Assembly: GCA_031294825.1 (NCBI GenBank)
Contig: JAUMPM010000040.1
Coordinates: forward strand, 14,777-78,776
Reading direction: 5' to 3'
Length of the DNA: 64,000 nt
DNA from: Collinsella sp.
Lineage (GTDB): Bacteria > Actinomycetota > Coriobacteriia > Coriobacteriales > Coriobacteriaceae
The notes under the pieces: generated by a model
Databases searched by the model: none
What the model saw: the letters and a program-made list of their open reading frames with translations, nothing else
What the model was told of the DNA's origin: nothing
In this document: in pieces, positions 41,348 through 51,040 of the stretch
How positions within the stretch are numbered: the first letter of the stretch is position 1
How the letters are laid out: each line of letters begins with the position of its first letter
Made by a program: the position numbers and the translations under genes

Positions 41348-42283
41348 CTAGGCTTTTTTGGGTTTGTTGACGATGATGATGCCGCCGCAGACCAACAGCA
41401 GGGCAACGATGACGGTAGCGGGGCTCGTGCCAGCGCCCTCACCGAGCAGCAGTGCGCTCAGCAGCACGCCAAAGACGGGGTTCATAAACCCAAAGACCGA
41501 GACGCGGCTGACGGGGTTGACGGCAAGCAAGCGAGACCACAGCGAGTAGGCGACCGCGGAGATAAGCGCCATGTAGATGATGAGCGCGATGGCGGGGGCG
41601 AGCGAGGTGGGGGAGAGTTTGCCGCCCATCAAATAGCCGATGCTAGCGAGGACAATGCCGCCGAACAAAAACTGCCAACCGGCAAGCAGGACGCCGTCGT
41701 GCTCGCGCGAGAAGATGCCGATCAGGCAGGTTGAAAGGGCGCCCGCAACGGTGGATGCCAGGATAAAACCCTCGCCATTGAGCGAAAAGCCAAAGGTGCC
41801 GCCCGAGCCTGAGAGGTTGACGAGCGCGACGCCGGCAAAGCCCAAAACGCAGCCAAGCACCTTGGCAGTATCGAGCTTTTCGGTGTGAAACGCCAGGGCG
41901 GCAAAGAGGATTGCCAAGAAGTTGGCACTGGCCTCGATGATGGAGCTCGACATGGCGCTGGCATGCGACAGGCCAAGGTAGAAAAAGAAGTACTGACCGA
42001 TAGTCTGGAAGAGCGACAGCGTGATGATGGGTTTAATATCACGCGCCTGTGGAACAAGCGGACGGCGCTGCGCCGCACTCATGCCGATAATGACCAACAT
42101 GCCGGCGAGCGTGAAGCGCAGACCCGCAAAGAGCAACTGCGAGGCGCTGTCGTGCGCGGGAATGCCAAAGAGATCGTAGCCGATCTTGATGCAGGGGAAG
42201 GCCGACCCCCAGAGCGCACAGCAAACAAGGCAACCCAGGATGAGTCCGGGCAGGGTGGCGAGATACGGCTTGCGGCTTTCCAT
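41348..42283 (-). CDS. EamA/DMT-family transporter
   Basis: A 311-residue protein with ten membrane segments and the two EamA halves: 'CALWGSAFPCIKIGYDLF' and 'TIGQYFFFYLGLSHASAMSSSIIEASANFLAILFAALAF', then 'AVAYSLWSRLLAVNPVSRVSVFGFMNPVFGVLLSALLLGE'. It belongs to the drug/metabolite transporter superfamily; such proteins export amino acids or other small molecules. AGGAAGG precedes ATG 42283. It follows the purL gene on the same strand across a terminator, so it is probably separately expressed. Confidence 0.88.
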   Translation of the reverse strand: MESRKPYLATLPGLILGCLVCCALWGSAFPCIKIGYDLFGIPAHDSASQLLFAGLRFTLAGMLVIIGMSAAQRRPLVPQARDIKPIITLSLFQTIGQYFFFYLGLSHASAMSSSIIEASANFLAILFAALAFHTEKLDTAKVLGCVLGFAGVALVNLSGSGGTFGFSLNGEGFILASTVAGALSTCLIGIFSREHDGVLLAGWQFLFGGIVLASIGYLMGGKLSPTSLAPAIALIIYMALISAVAYSLWSRLLAVNPVSRVSVFGFMNPVFGVLLSALLLGEGAGTSPATVIVALLLVCGGIIIVNKPKKA

Positions 42284-42308
42284 GATGTCCTTCCTATATG
42301 CGCGAAGC

Positions 42309-42346
42309 AAAAAAGAACCCGCCACTGGGAGTGCCGGTGGCGGGTG
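42309..42346 (-). terminator. Terminator after purL
   Basis: On the minus strand, ACCCGCCACCGG ... CCAGTGGCGGGT is followed by TCTTTTTT. It lies about 40 bp past the purL stop. Confidence 0.85.
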
Positions 42347-42383
42347 TTGTTACCCGATGGGGATTGTACCCGATGGGAAAGCT

Positions 42384-45300
42384 TTAAGCGAAGTAGGCTA
42401 CGCCGCTCTCAAAGATCGGCATGAACTTATCGCCGGGGACGTGCTCGGGCACGTTGCTGTACAGGTTGTCGCCGCGGCGCTCGGCATGGCCCATCTTGCC
42501 CAGGACACGGCCGTCGGGGCTCGTGATACCCTCGATGGCGAGTGCGGAGCCGTTGGGGTTGACGGAGAGGTCCATGCTGGGCTTTCCGTCCTCGCCCACG
42601 TATTGCGTGGCGATCTGGCCATTGGCGATGAGCTGGGCGAGTACCTCGTCGTTGGCGACAAAGCGGCCCTCGCCGTGGCTGATGGCGACGGTGTAGGGGT
42701 CGTCGAGGCTGCACTGCGACAGCCACGGGGACAGGTTGGACGAGATGCGGGTGCGCACCAGGCGGCTCTGATGGCGACCGATGGTGTTGAACGTCAGCGT
42801 GGGCGCATCGGGCGTGGCGTCGACGATGTCACCGTAGGGCACCAGGCCGAGCTTGACCAGAGCCTGGAAGCCGTTGCAGATGCCCAGCATCAGGCCGTCG
42901 CGGGCCTTGAGCAGGTCGCGGACTGCCTCGGTGACCTCGGGAGCGCGGAAGAACGCCGTGATGAACTTGGCGGAGCCGTCGGGCTCGTCGCCGCCCGAGA
43001 AGCCGCCGGGGATCATGACGATCTGGCTTGCACGGATGCGGCGGGCAAGCTCGTGGGTGCTCTCGGCGACGGCCTCGGGCGTGAGGTTGTTGATCACGAA
43101 GGTGTCGGCCTCGGCACCGGCGGCACGGAAGGCGCGGGCGCTGTCGTACTCGCAGTTGTTGCCGGGGAACACGGGGATGATCACGCGCGGGCGGGCGATC
43201 TTGGCGCCGCCGTACACGTGGATGTCCTTGGCGCGGAAGTCGATTGTCTCGACCTCGGGGGTCTCGCCGGCGCTGCGGTAGGCGAAGACGCCCTCGATGC
43301 CGCTCTCCCAGGCCTCCTGGAGTTCGGCGAGATCGATGACCTCGGAGCCGGTGTCGATGACATAGCCCTCGACGGTGGTACCCAGGGGCTCGACGACAAC
43401 GCCGTCGGCGACCTCGGGCAGCTCGGCGTCCTCGGCGAGCTCGACGATAAAGCTACCGTAGAGCGGGGTGAAGAGGCTCTCCACGTCCACGTCCTCGGCA
43501 AGCTCGATGCCGATCTGGTTGCCGACGCACATCTTAAAGAGGCTCTCGGCGCCGCAGCCGTAGCCGGGCGTGGAGACGGCCAGGGCGTTGCCGGTGGCAG
43601 TAAGCGCCTCGACGGCGTCAAACGCGGCGAGCAGCTGCTGGGCGTCGGGGCGGTAGTCCTCGCCATAGGTGGCGGGGGCGATGCGGACGACGCGGTGCGT
43701 GAGGCCCTTGAACTCGGGGGAGACGGCGCGTGCGGCGCGGCCCACGGCAACGGCGAAGCTGATCAGGGTCGGCGGAACGTTGAGCTCGCCGGCCTCGTCC
43801 TCAAACGAGCCGCTCATGGAGTCCTTGCCGCCGATGGCGCCGGCGCCCAGGTCGACCTGGGCCATAAGGGCGCCCAGGACGGCAGCCATGGGCTTGCCCC
43901 AGCGCTCGGCCTCGGTGCGCAGACGCTCGAAGTACTCCTGGAAGGAGAGATAGGCGCGTTTGTGCTCAAAGCCGGCAGCCACGAGCTTGGCGATGGACTC
44001 GACCACGGACAGGTAGGCGCCTGCAAACTGGTCAGCTTCCATCAGGTAGGGGTTGAAGCCCCATGCCATGGCGCTTGCCGTGGTGGTCTCGCCGTCCACG
44101 GGGAACTTGGCGACCATGGCCGAGCTTGGGGTGAGCTGTGTCTTGCCGCCAAAGGGCATGAGCACGGTCGCGGCGCCGATGGTGGAGTCGAAGCGCTCGG
44201 AAAGGCCCTTGTTAGAGGCGACGTTGAGGTCGGTGACAAGCGAGGTCATGCGCTCGGCAAGCGTGGTGCCGGCCCAGCTGGGCTGCCACACGCTGCGGGC
44301 GCACACGTGGGCGACCTGGTGCTTGGGCGCACCGTTGGAGTTGAGGAACTCGCGGGACAGGTCGACGATGGCGACGCCGTTCCAGGCCATGCGCATGCGC
44401 GGCTCGGCGGTAACCTCGGCGATAACGGTCGCCTCGAGGTTCTCCTCGGCGGCGTAGCCCATGAACTCCTCGACGTCACCGTCGGCGACGGCGCAAGCCA
44501 TGCGCTCCTGGGACTCGGAGATAGCGAGCTCGGTGCCGTCCAGGCCATCGTACTTTTTGGTCACGGTGTCCAGGTCGACATACAGACCGTCGGCAAGCTC
44601 GCCTACGGCGACCGAGACGCCGCCGGCGCCAAAGTCGTTGCAGCGCTTGATCAGGCGACAGGCGTCACCGCGGCGGAACAGACGCTGCAGTTTGCGCTCG
44701 ACCGGGGCGTTGCCCTTCTGGACCTCGGCGCCCGAGGTCTCGATGGACTCGGTGTTCTGGGTCTTGGAGGAGCCGGTGGCGCCACCGATGCCATCGCGGC
44801 CGGTGCGGCCGCCCAGCAGGATGATCTTGTCAGTGGGGGCGGGGCACTCGCGACGCACGTGGCTTGCCGGGGTAGCGCCCACGACGGCGCCGACCTCCAT
44901 GCGCTTGGCCACGTAGCCGGGGTGATAGAGCTCGTTGACCTGACCGGTGGCAAGGCCGATCTGGTTACCGTAGCTGGAGTAGCCGGCAGCTGCGGTGGTC
45001 ACGAGCTTGCGCTGCGGCAGCTTGCCCTCGAGCGTCTCGGAAACCGGAACGGTGGGGTCGCCGGCGCCGGTGACGCGCATGGCCTGGTACACATAGCTGC
45101 GGCCCGAGAGCGGGTCGCGGATGGCGCCGCCCACGCAGGTGGCGGCACCGCCGAAGGGCTCGATCTCGGTCGGGTGGTTGTGGGTCTCGTTCTTAAAGAG
45201 GAACAGCCAGTCCTGGTCCTCGCCGTCGACATCGACCTTCACCTTGACGGTGCAGGCGTTGATCTCCTCGGACTCGTCGACATCGGTCATGACGCCGGTC

Positions 45301-46133
45301 TTCTTAAGGTACTTGGCGCCGATGGTGCCCATGTCCATGAGGCAGACGGGCTTGGCGTCGCGACCGAGCTCGTGGCGCATCTCCATATAGCGGTCGAAGG
45401 CCTGCTGCACCACGGCATCGTCGATCTTCACGTCGTCCAGGACGGTGCCGAAGGTGGTGTGGCGGCAGTGGTCGGACCAGTAGGTGTCGATCACGCGGAT
45501 CTCGGTGATGGTGGGGTCGCGATCTTCATCGCGGAAGTACTGCTGGCAAAAGGCGATGTCCGCCTCATCCATGGCAAGGCCGCGCTCGGCGATAAAGGCG
45601 GCAAGGCCGGCCTCATCGAGCTCGCGGAAGCCGTCGAGCACCTCGACGGGCTGGGGCTCGGGTACGTCGACCTTGAGGGTCGCGGGAAGCTCGAGGCTCG
45701 CGAGGCGCGCCTCGACGGGGTTCACCACGTAGTGCTGGATGGCCTCGACGTCCGCCTGCGCAAGGTCACCTTCAAGCGCGTAGACCTTGGCGGAGCGCAC
45801 GTCGGGACGCTCGCCCTGGGAGATGAGCTGCACGCACTCGCTTGCGGAGTCGGCGCGCTGGTCGAACTGGCCGGGCAGGAACTCCACGGCGAACACGGGC
45901 GCGTCGCCGCAGTCGGGCAGCTCTGCGTAGGTTACATCCACCTGGGGCTCGGAGAACACGGTGGGAACGCAGGAGTCGAAAAGCTCCTGGCTAATGCCCT
46001 CAACGTCGTAGCGGTTGATAACGCGAACGCCCGTAAGGCCGCTCACGCCGAGAATCTCGGTGAGCTCTGCCTTGAGCTGCTGCGCCTCCACGTCAAACCC
46101 TGGCTTTTTCTCCACGTAGATGCGAGAGACCAT
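42384..46133 (-). CDS. purL: Phosphoribosylformylglycinamidine synthase, single-chain
   Basis: PurL makes formylglycinamidine ribonucleotide from FGAR, glutamine and ATP in purine synthesis. This 1249-residue form carries all domains in one chain. The ATPase halves include 'DTYWSDHCRHTTFGT', 'LFLFKNETHNHPTEIEPFGGAATCVGG', 'DFGAGGVSVAVGELADGL' and 'GAIGGKDSMSGSFED'. The C-terminal glutaminase has 'PVFPGNNCEYD', 'IPGGFSGGDEPDG', Cys about 1086 in 'MLGICNGFQALVKLGLVPYG' and 'ISHGEGRF'. The one-chain layout of about 1250 residues fits the type found in clostridia and relatives. ATG 46133 with AGGAAGG; the frame is open 38 codons more. No other pur gene adjoins. Confidence 0.96.
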   Translation of the reverse strand: MVSRIYVEKKPGFDVEAQQLKAELTEILGVSGLTGVRVINRYDVEGISQELFDSCVPTVFSEPQVDVTYAELPDCGDAPVFAVEFLPGQFDQRADSASECVQLISQGERPDVRSAKVYALEGDLAQADVEAIQHYVVNPVEARLASLELPATLKVDVPEPQPVEVLDGFRELDEAGLAAFIAERGLAMDEADIAFCQQYFRDEDRDPTITEIRVIDTYWSDHCRHTTFGTVLDDVKIDDAVVQQAFDRYMEMRHELGRDAKPVCLMDMGTIGAKYLKKTGVMTDVDESEEINACTVKVKVDVDGEDQDWLFLFKNETHNHPTEIEPFGGAATCVGGAIRDPLSGRSYVYQAMRVTGAGDPTVPVSETLEGKLPQRKLVTTAAAGYSSYGNQIGLATGQVNELYHPGYVAKRMEVGAVVGATPASHVRRECPAPTDKIILLGGRTGRDGIGGATGSSKTQNTESIETSGAEVQKGNAPVERKLQRLFRRGDACRLIKRCNDFGAGGVSVAVGELADGLYVDLDTVTKKYDGLDGTELAISESQERMACAVADGDVEEFMGYAAEENLEATVIAEVTAEPRMRMAWNGVAIVDLSREFLNSNGAPKHQVAHVCARSVWQPSWAGTTLAERMTSLVTDLNVASNKGLSERFDSTIGAATVLMPFGGKTQLTPSSAMVAKFPVDGETTTASAMAWGFNPYLMEADQFAGAYLSVVESIAKLVAAGFEHKRAYLSFQEYFERLRTEAERWGKPMAAVLGALMAQVDLGAGAIGGKDSMSGSFEDEAGELNVPPTLISFAVAVGRAARAVSPEFKGLTHRVVRIAPATYGEDYRPDAQQLLAAFDAVEALTATGNALAVSTPGYGCGAESLFKMCVGNQIGIELAEDVDVESLFTPLYGSFIVELAEDAELPEVADGVVVEPLGTTVEGYVIDTGSEVIDLAELQEAWESGIEGVFAYRSAGETPEVETIDFRAKDIHVYGGAKIARPRVIIPVFPGNNCEYDSARAFRAAGAEADTFVINNLTPEAVAESTHELARRIRASQIVMIPGGFSGGDEPDGSAKFITAFFRAPEVTEAVRDLLKARDGLMLGICNGFQALVKLGLVPYGDIVDATPDAPTLTFNTIGRHQSRLVRTRISSNLSPWLSQCSLDDPYTVAISHGEGRFVANDEVLAQLIANGQIATQYVGEDGKPSMDLSVNPNGSALAIEGITSPDGRVLGKMGHAERRGDNLYSNVPEHVPGDKFMPIFESGVAYFA

Positions 46134-46531
46134 TGCTGCTGCCTTCCTGTTGGTAGTGGCTACTCGTGCCGGTGCACGGCGGCGGTCGCGGGCATGCGCT
46201 CCGCGCCTTGAACCGCGCGTAATATAAACCTCATCATCATACGACATGGGCCGCGCCGCATGGGTGCTGGCGCGTCATTATCTCCGGCTTGACAGATTTC
46301 CGCTGGAGACGGCTCGTCCGCTTTGTGGAGCCTTGAGGCTGTTCGCAAACGCTGCTTGACGTACCCCCCCCTCATGCAAGATGCCGAATGTGGGCGGTGA
46401 GTGATGCCCCCTGTTGCCCGCTTTCAGTTTTGTCACGTAGCTACCTCGATTCATCCCCGCGTGTCGGCGGGTGTTACAACGGTCCTGCTTTGCGGTGGAT
46501 CCTCACTGCGAGCTGTGGAGGAGGTTTACCG
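46134..46531. other. Divergent intergenic region between purL and dltA
   Basis: 398 bp with both promoters. TTGACA at 46289 and TTGACG at 46356 are -35-like, but no matching -10 box is convincing. A run of eight C lies at 46364-46371. No purine riboswitch core sequence is visible upstream of purL on the minus strand. Confidence 0.45.
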
Positions 46532-48070
46532 ATGCGGTATCTCGATTACATCTGTGCCCATATGCAGCGCAAGCCAAATCGCGTAGCGATTCGCACGTCA
46601 TCGGGCGAGTCGATGACCTATGCCGAGCTTTGGCGGGCTTCCGAGGGCATTGCCGGGCACCTGTCCACACTGGGACTTGCCGCGGCGGCGCCCATCGTGG
46701 TGCGCGGCCACAAGTCCCCGTATATGGTCGCCTCGTTTTTGGCGTGCATGAAAAGCGGGCACCCATATGTTCCCGTCGACATTCATTCGGTGCCTGTGGC
46801 ACGCGTGGCATCTATCGCCGAACAAGTGGGCGGCGAGCTGCTCCTCTCGGTCGAGGGCGATGCAGCGGAGGTGCAGCCTTCGTTCGCGCAGGTGATCGAT
46901 GTCGAGGGAGTTTGCGCAGCTGCGGTATCCGGCTGCGCTTCGAGGCGCGAATCCTGGATCTGCGACGAGGACTTGGCCTACGTGCTGTTCACCTCTGGCT
47001 CCACGGGTGCACCCAAGGGCGTGGAGGTCACGGCCGCGTGCTTCGACAACTTCTGCGATTGGGATCTGGCGCTCGGTGGCGTGGACAAGGATGGCTGCGT
47101 TTTCTTGGATCAGGCCCCGTTCTCGTTCGACCTCTCGGTCTTCGAGCTCGCGGGCGCCCTGGCTGCAGGAGGAAGCCTGTTCAGTCTTACACATGAAACA
47201 TCCGAGGGTGCGACCGACCTGCTGCGTGCTCTTGCCAAAAGCGGCGTGAACATTTGGGTGTCCACACCCTCGTTTGCCGACATGTGCCTGGCGAACCCCG
47301 AGTTTTCCTCCGAGCTCTTGCCGGGCCTCGCCACCTTTATCTTTTGCGGCGAGACGCTTGCCAACAAGACGGCGCGCCGTCTGCGCGAGCGCTTTGCGAA
47401 CGCGATGATCATCAACTCCTATGGCCCCACCGAGTCCACGGTGGCGGTGACGGAGGTGGTGGTAAGCGATGAGATGGCTGCCTCCGCCGAGGCTCTGCCG
47501 GTCGGAAGCCCGCGCCCGGGCACACGTCTGCGCATCGTCGACGATGAGGGACACGATGTCCCTGCGGGTGCGTGGGGCGAGGTTGTTATCGAGGGCGATA
47601 CGGTGGCTGCGGGCTATTGGGGCCGGCGGGATCTAACCGAGCGCGCTTTTGGCGTGGTCGAGGTGGATGGCATGCCTGTGAGGAGCTATCGCACGGGTGA
47701 CGAGGGACGCTTGGACGGCCGAGGCATGCTGCACTATCGTGGTCGCCTGGATCTACAGGTCAAGCTCAATGGGTTCCGCATCGAGCTGGGCGAGATCGAA
47801 GCGGCGCTTCAGCGTTTGCCCGAGGTGGCGTCGTGTGCCGTTGTCGCGGCCAAGCGCGAGGGGCGCATCTCACACTTGGTGGCCTATGTGGTGAGCGCGC
47901 AGGAGCGCACTTTGTCGGATTTCCGTGCCGGCCTTGCCCTTAAAGAGCAAATCAAGCAGACGCTTCCACATTACATGGTTCCTCGTCGCGTGGTCTTTGT
48001 GCCCGCGCTTCCCGTCACGGGGAACGGCAAGCTCGATCGGCGTGCGCTTGCGTTTTTGCAGAACGGCTAG
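46532..48070 (+). CDS. dltA: D-alanine--D-alanyl carrier protein ligase
   Basis: DltA activates D-alanine with ATP and loads it on DltC for D-alanylation of teichoic acids. The 512-residue adenylating enzyme has 'YVLFTSGSTGAPKGVEV' (about 150-166), 'CVFLDQAPFSFDLSVFELAGALAAGGSL', 'INSYGPTESTVAVT', 'YRTGDEGRLDGRGMLHYRGRLDLQVKLNGFRIELGEIE' and the C-terminal lysine in 'TGNGKLDRRAL'. GGAGGAGG precedes ATG 46532; the frame is open 48 codons upstream. First gene of the dlt operon. Confidence 0.94.
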   Translation: MRYLDYICAHMQRKPNRVAIRTSSGESMTYAELWRASEGIAGHLSTLGLAAAAPIVVRGHKSPYMVASFLACMKSGHPYVPVDIHSVPVARVASIAEQVGGELLLSVEGDAAEVQPSFAQVIDVEGVCAAAVSGCASRRESWICDEDLAYVLFTSGSTGAPKGVEVTAACFDNFCDWDLALGGVDKDGCVFLDQAPFSFDLSVFELAGALAAGGSLFSLTHETSEGATDLLRALAKSGVNIWVSTPSFADMCLANPEFSSELLPGLATFIFCGETLANKTARRLRERFANAMIINSYGPTESTVAVTEVVVSDEMAASAEALPVGSPRPGTRLRIVDDEGHDVPAGAWGEVVIEGDTVAAGYWGRRDLTERAFGVVEVDGMPVRSYRTGDEGRLDGRGMLHYRGRLDLQVKLNGFRIELGEIEAALQRLPEVASCAVVAAKREGRISHLVAYVVSAQERTLSDFRAGLALKEQIKQTLPHYMVPRRVVFVPALPVTGNGKLDRRALAFLQNG

Positions 48071-48074
48071 TGCC

Positions 48075-49277
48075 ATGGTGTTTTTTACCTCCGCTTCCTT
48101 TTTCGTCGTGTTGGCGGCGCTTGTGGTGCCTGCGGCGGCACTGGGTCTGACGGAGCGCCCGCTTCGCGGATACGGTTTTGCCGCTTCGTGCATCATGCTT
48201 TCCTTTCTCTTTGCGTCGGACCGTGCTGCGGCATACTCGTTCTTGCTGTTCGTCGTCCTGTCCTGTGCGGCGGTCTTTTGGACGCTTGCCAGCTGGAGGC
48301 GCGGCACGCGCAGCATGGCTGTCTACGGAGCTTCGCTGGCGCTCACGTGCGCCCCGCTCGTTATCTACAAGTTAAGTTCGGCGGCGGGTGCGGGTCTCTT
48401 GGGGTTCATGGGCATCTCGTACTGCACATTTCGCGCGGTGCAGGTGATCATCGAGATTCGCGATGGGCTGATCGATGAGCTATCTCTTGTCGATTGCCTC
48501 TATTATTTAACGTTTTTCGCGCAGATTACCTCGGGGCCTATCGATCGCTCACGTCGTTTTGTCGAAGATGCGCGTCGCACGTATCGGCGCGACGAATATG
48601 CCGACCTGCTTACGCGTGGCATATTGCTCTTGCTGGTGGGCGCGGTCTTTCAGCTGGTGATCGCCACCGTCGTGTGCGACTGGTACGACCCTGTCGCGGC
48701 TGCGGGCATCGGTGGGGCCCCTAAGCTGGAGAACCTTGGTCTTGCCGGCGTGGCGTACCAGATTGCCTATGCTTACGGCTACGGGATCTACCTGTTTTTC
48801 GACTTTGCCGGCTATTCGCTCATGGCCATGGGCGCGAGCTACTGCTTTGGCATCCGCTGCCCGCGCAACTTCCGCGCGCCGTTTGCGGCTGTGGACATCA
48901 AGGATTTTTGGAATCGCTGGCACATCACGCTTTCCACCTGGCTGCGCGATTTCGTGTTCATGCGCTTTACGCGCGCGGTCACGCGGCGACATGTGTTTTC
49001 GACCAGGCTACAAACAGCTTGCGCCGCCTATATGGCGAACATGCTGCTCATGGGGGCTTGGCATGGCCTTACGCCGAGTTACCTGGCATACGGTGCCTAT
49101 CACGGGATCCTCCTTGCAGCTGCGGAGGCCTATCAAAAGAAGTCCCGTTTCTATAAGCGCAATAAGAAAAAGACCTGGTACAGAGTGCTTTCGTGGGCAG
49201 TGACCATGCAGCTCGTCTTCTTGGGGTTCGCCCTGTTCTCCGGCCAGGTCCAGCAAATCATTGAGGGGATGATGTAG
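48075..49277 (+). CDS. dltB: D-alanyl transfer protein, MBOAT family
   Basis: DltB is the membrane-bound O-acyltransferase that passes D-alanine from DltC across the membrane. The 400-residue protein has about 11 membrane segments. MBOAT signatures are 'SYCTFRAVQVIIE', 'FFAQITSGPIDRSRRF', 'YLFFDFAGYSLMAMGASYCFGIRCPRNFRAPF', 'DFWNRWHITLSTWLRDFVF' and the key histidine in 'LMGAWHGLTPSYLAYG'. It starts 4 bp after the dltA stop and ends at dltC. Confidence 0.94.
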   Translation: MVFFTSASFFVVLAALVVPAAALGLTERPLRGYGFAASCIMLSFLFASDRAAAYSFLLFVVLSCAAVFWTLASWRRGTRSMAVYGASLALTCAPLVIYKLSSAAGAGLLGFMGISYCTFRAVQVIIEIRDGLIDELSLVDCLYYLTFFAQITSGPIDRSRRFVEDARRTYRRDEYADLLTRGILLLLVGAVFQLVIATVVCDWYDPVAAAGIGGAPKLENLGLAGVAYQIAYAYGYGIYLFFDFAGYSLMAMGASYCFGIRCPRNFRAPFAAVDIKDFWNRWHITLSTWLRDFVFMRFTRAVTRRHVFSTRLQTACAAYMANMLLMGAWHGLTPSYLAYGAYHGILLAAAEAYQKKSRFYKRNKKKTWYRVLSWAVTMQLVFLGFALFSGQVQQIIEGMM

Positions 49278-49523
49278 ATGGCTACGGCAAACATTGAAGA
49301 AAAGGTCCTGGATATACTCGAGGATATCTGTGATGACGAAGCAGTGCGCGAAGAGCGCGACATCGACTTGTTTGACGCGGGCCTGCTCGATTCTATGGCG
49401 GCCATCGAGCTGCTTGTGGCTATTGAGGAGGACTTTGGCGTTCAGATCGCGCCCACGGCGGTGGACCGCGACGAGATGAACACTGCAAATAAGATCATCC
49501 ACCAGATCGAGGTGCGCTTGTGA
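49278..49523 (+). CDS. dltC: D-alanyl carrier protein
   Basis: An 81-residue acidic acyl-carrier-like protein. The phosphopantetheine serine is in 'DAGLLDSMAAIELLVAIEEDFGVQI' (Ser39). It carries D-alanine as a thioester from DltA to DltB. It follows dltB directly and its stop overlaps the next start. Confidence 0.94.
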   Translation: MATANIEEKVLDILEDICDDEAVREERDIDLFDAGLLDSMAAIELLVAIEEDFGVQIAPTAVDRDEMNTANKIIHQIEVRL

Positions 49524-49720
49524 GCGTACGCAGGGCAACGGGGCCCATTGCACGCCTGTATCCTTTTGCCGAGCGCGTTCGCGCATGGTTCTTCGCGGGT
49601 TCTTATTCCGCCCTTGCCGCATGGCTCGTCTTGGTGCTTTTGCTTGCGGCGATACTTGTCTGGTTTTTTCTCTTTTCGCCCTATGGTGCGCCGGCGGCAC
49701 CGGTGTACTCGGCATTCTAG
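49520..49720 (+). CDS. Small single-span protein, DltX-like
   Basis: A 66-residue protein with one membrane segment (about 32-54, 'LAAWLVLVLLLAAILVWFFLF') and the C-terminus 'APVYSAF'. DltX of other Gram-positives is a short single-span protein ending in a similar motif around 'FIYNEF' and is needed for D-alanylation. There dltX is usually first in the operon; here it sits between dltC and dltD. The GTG overlaps the dltC stop. Assignment is by position, size and C-terminus, not by strong identity. Confidence 0.7.
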   Translation: MSVRRATGPIARLYPFAERVRAWFFAGSYSALAAWLVLVLLLAAILVWFFLFSPYGAPAAPVYSAF

Positions 49721-49733
49721 GTGGTGAGCGTAT

Positions 49734-50915
49734 ATGTCCCGTGTGCCTCTCAAGCGGCTGGGTGCCGTCGCGGTGGCCCTTGTTCTTGCTGCCGGCATTT
49801 GCGTGGCCCTGGTGGTGCCTGGGGCGGGAGCCGCATTGGGCATCGGCGCGTCGGGCGCAGGGGATGCGGTATTTGTCGCGTACCCTTCCTATGCCCAGGC
49901 GTCGAACTATCATTTCGTGTCCGGCGAATACGCGGCGCGCGCGAAGGCTGGCTATAATCCGCGCTTTGTCTTTGGCTCGTCCGAGCTGAGCCCGCGCCAT
50001 GGCGGCGCCATGAACCCCAGCAAGCTCCTTTTGAACGGCGAGTACGGCATCAGTACGCTTACCGTGGGCCGCGCTACTTGCGAGAGTCTTTGGCAAGCTG
50101 TCGAAATGGGGGCACTCGGTGGCGCGACGGGGCAAGACCGCAGTGTGCTCTTTGCGAGCATGCAGTGGTTCATGTGCTATCGCGCGCCGCAAGACCATCT
50201 TCCTGCCATGTTCTCGTACGATGCCTATGACGCCTTCATGGCAAACGACCGCATCTCCGCAGACCTTAAAGAGCGCGTGGCGGCGCGGTTGGGCGAGTAC
50301 GGCGTCGATGTTTCGAAGGGCGCCTCCCCTCTGTCTTCGTTTTCCGGCGCCATGGACCGCGCGATAGCGTCGACAGTCGATGACGCGCGGTTGCGACTTG
50401 CGGGGAATCGCGCATCGGTGCCGTCTCCGGGTGCTCCGGGAGTTGCATCATCAGCTCCCGATTGGGCCGAGCTTGAGACGAAAGCGACGCATGATTTGGC
50501 TGCCAGCTCGCGCAACAAGACTTTTGCCGTCGACGAGGGGTGGTATCAAAAGCGCGGCGAGGCATGGCTCGAAGGGGCCAGGACCGCATGGAGGGTACAT
50601 AACGGCGAGTATTTTAGTCGGCAGGAGTACGAGGACTTTAAGATGGCTCTTGCGGCGGGCGTGCAATCGGGCATGGTTCCGCTCGTGGTTATCCAGCCGG
50701 TCAACGGCTTTATGTACGACCAGACGGCGTACACCGCTTCTATGAGGCAGGAGTACTACGCGATGATTCGCCAGGCATGCGAGGAGGCGGGCGTACCTTA
50801 CATCGACTTTTCTTCTCATGAGTACGACAAGAGCTTCTTCCAGGATTATTCGCATCCTTCCGAATATGGTGCGCTGCTCTACTCACAAGCGGTATACGGC
50901 TACCTTAAAGACTGA
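49734..50915 (+). CDS. dltD: D-alanyl-lipoteichoic acid transfer protein
   Basis: DltD acts outside the membrane on D-alanylation of teichoic acid. The 393-residue protein has an N-terminal membrane anchor (about 9-34) and a GDSL-like external domain. The catalytic serine lies in 'RFVFGSSELSPRHGG' (about Ser82), and the Asp/His pair in 'FFQDYSHPSEYGALLY' near the C-terminus. It lies 13 bp after the DltX-like gene and ends the operon before a perfect 16-bp hairpin. It is divergent in the middle, as usual for DltD. Confidence 0.9.
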   Translation: MSRVPLKRLGAVAVALVLAAGICVALVVPGAGAALGIGASGAGDAVFVAYPSYAQASNYHFVSGEYAARAKAGYNPRFVFGSSELSPRHGGAMNPSKLLLNGEYGISTLTVGRATCESLWQAVEMGALGGATGQDRSVLFASMQWFMCYRAPQDHLPAMFSYDAYDAFMANDRISADLKERVAARLGEYGVDVSKGASPLSSFSGAMDRAIASTVDDARLRLAGNRASVPSPGAPGVASSAPDWAELETKATHDLAASSRNKTFAVDEGWYQKRGEAWLEGARTAWRVHNGEYFSRQEYEDFKMALAAGVQSGMVPLVVIQPVNGFMYDQTAYTASMRQEYYAMIRQACEEAGVPYIDFSSHEYDKSFFQDYSHPSEYGALLYSQAVYGYLKD

Positions 50916-50953
50916 ACGGCGCCCCCGCGCGAAATGGTGCCACTGTGCAAAAC

Positions 50954-50990
50954 GGCGCCCCTGCAGGACTGCGTGTCCTGCAGGGGCGCC
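50954..50990 (+). terminator. Perfect 16-bp GC hairpin after the dlt operon
   Basis: GGCGCCCCTGCAGGAC (50954-50969) and GTCCTGCAGGGGCGCC (50975-50990) form a perfect stem with loop TGCGT. No T-run follows, so it may stop by another mode or stabilise the mRNA. It also faces the convergent broken FAD-protein gene. Confidence 0.7.
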
Positions 50991-51040
50991 GCACCCTATG
51001 CGACAGCCGGCTCGCCTCGCCGCCGACGCCGTTTCGCTGC

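Noticed and set aside
42186..46211. A 1341-codon open frame on the plus strand opposite purL
   Set aside because: It is fully antisense to the well-supported PurL reading frame, rich in Gly/Ala/Leu/Val/His/Asp as expected from reversed GC-biased codons, and shows no domain.
46134..46300. Possible purine riboswitch before purL
   Set aside because: The conserved junction bases of the purine aptamer are not present on the minus strand; only ordinary leader sequence is seen.
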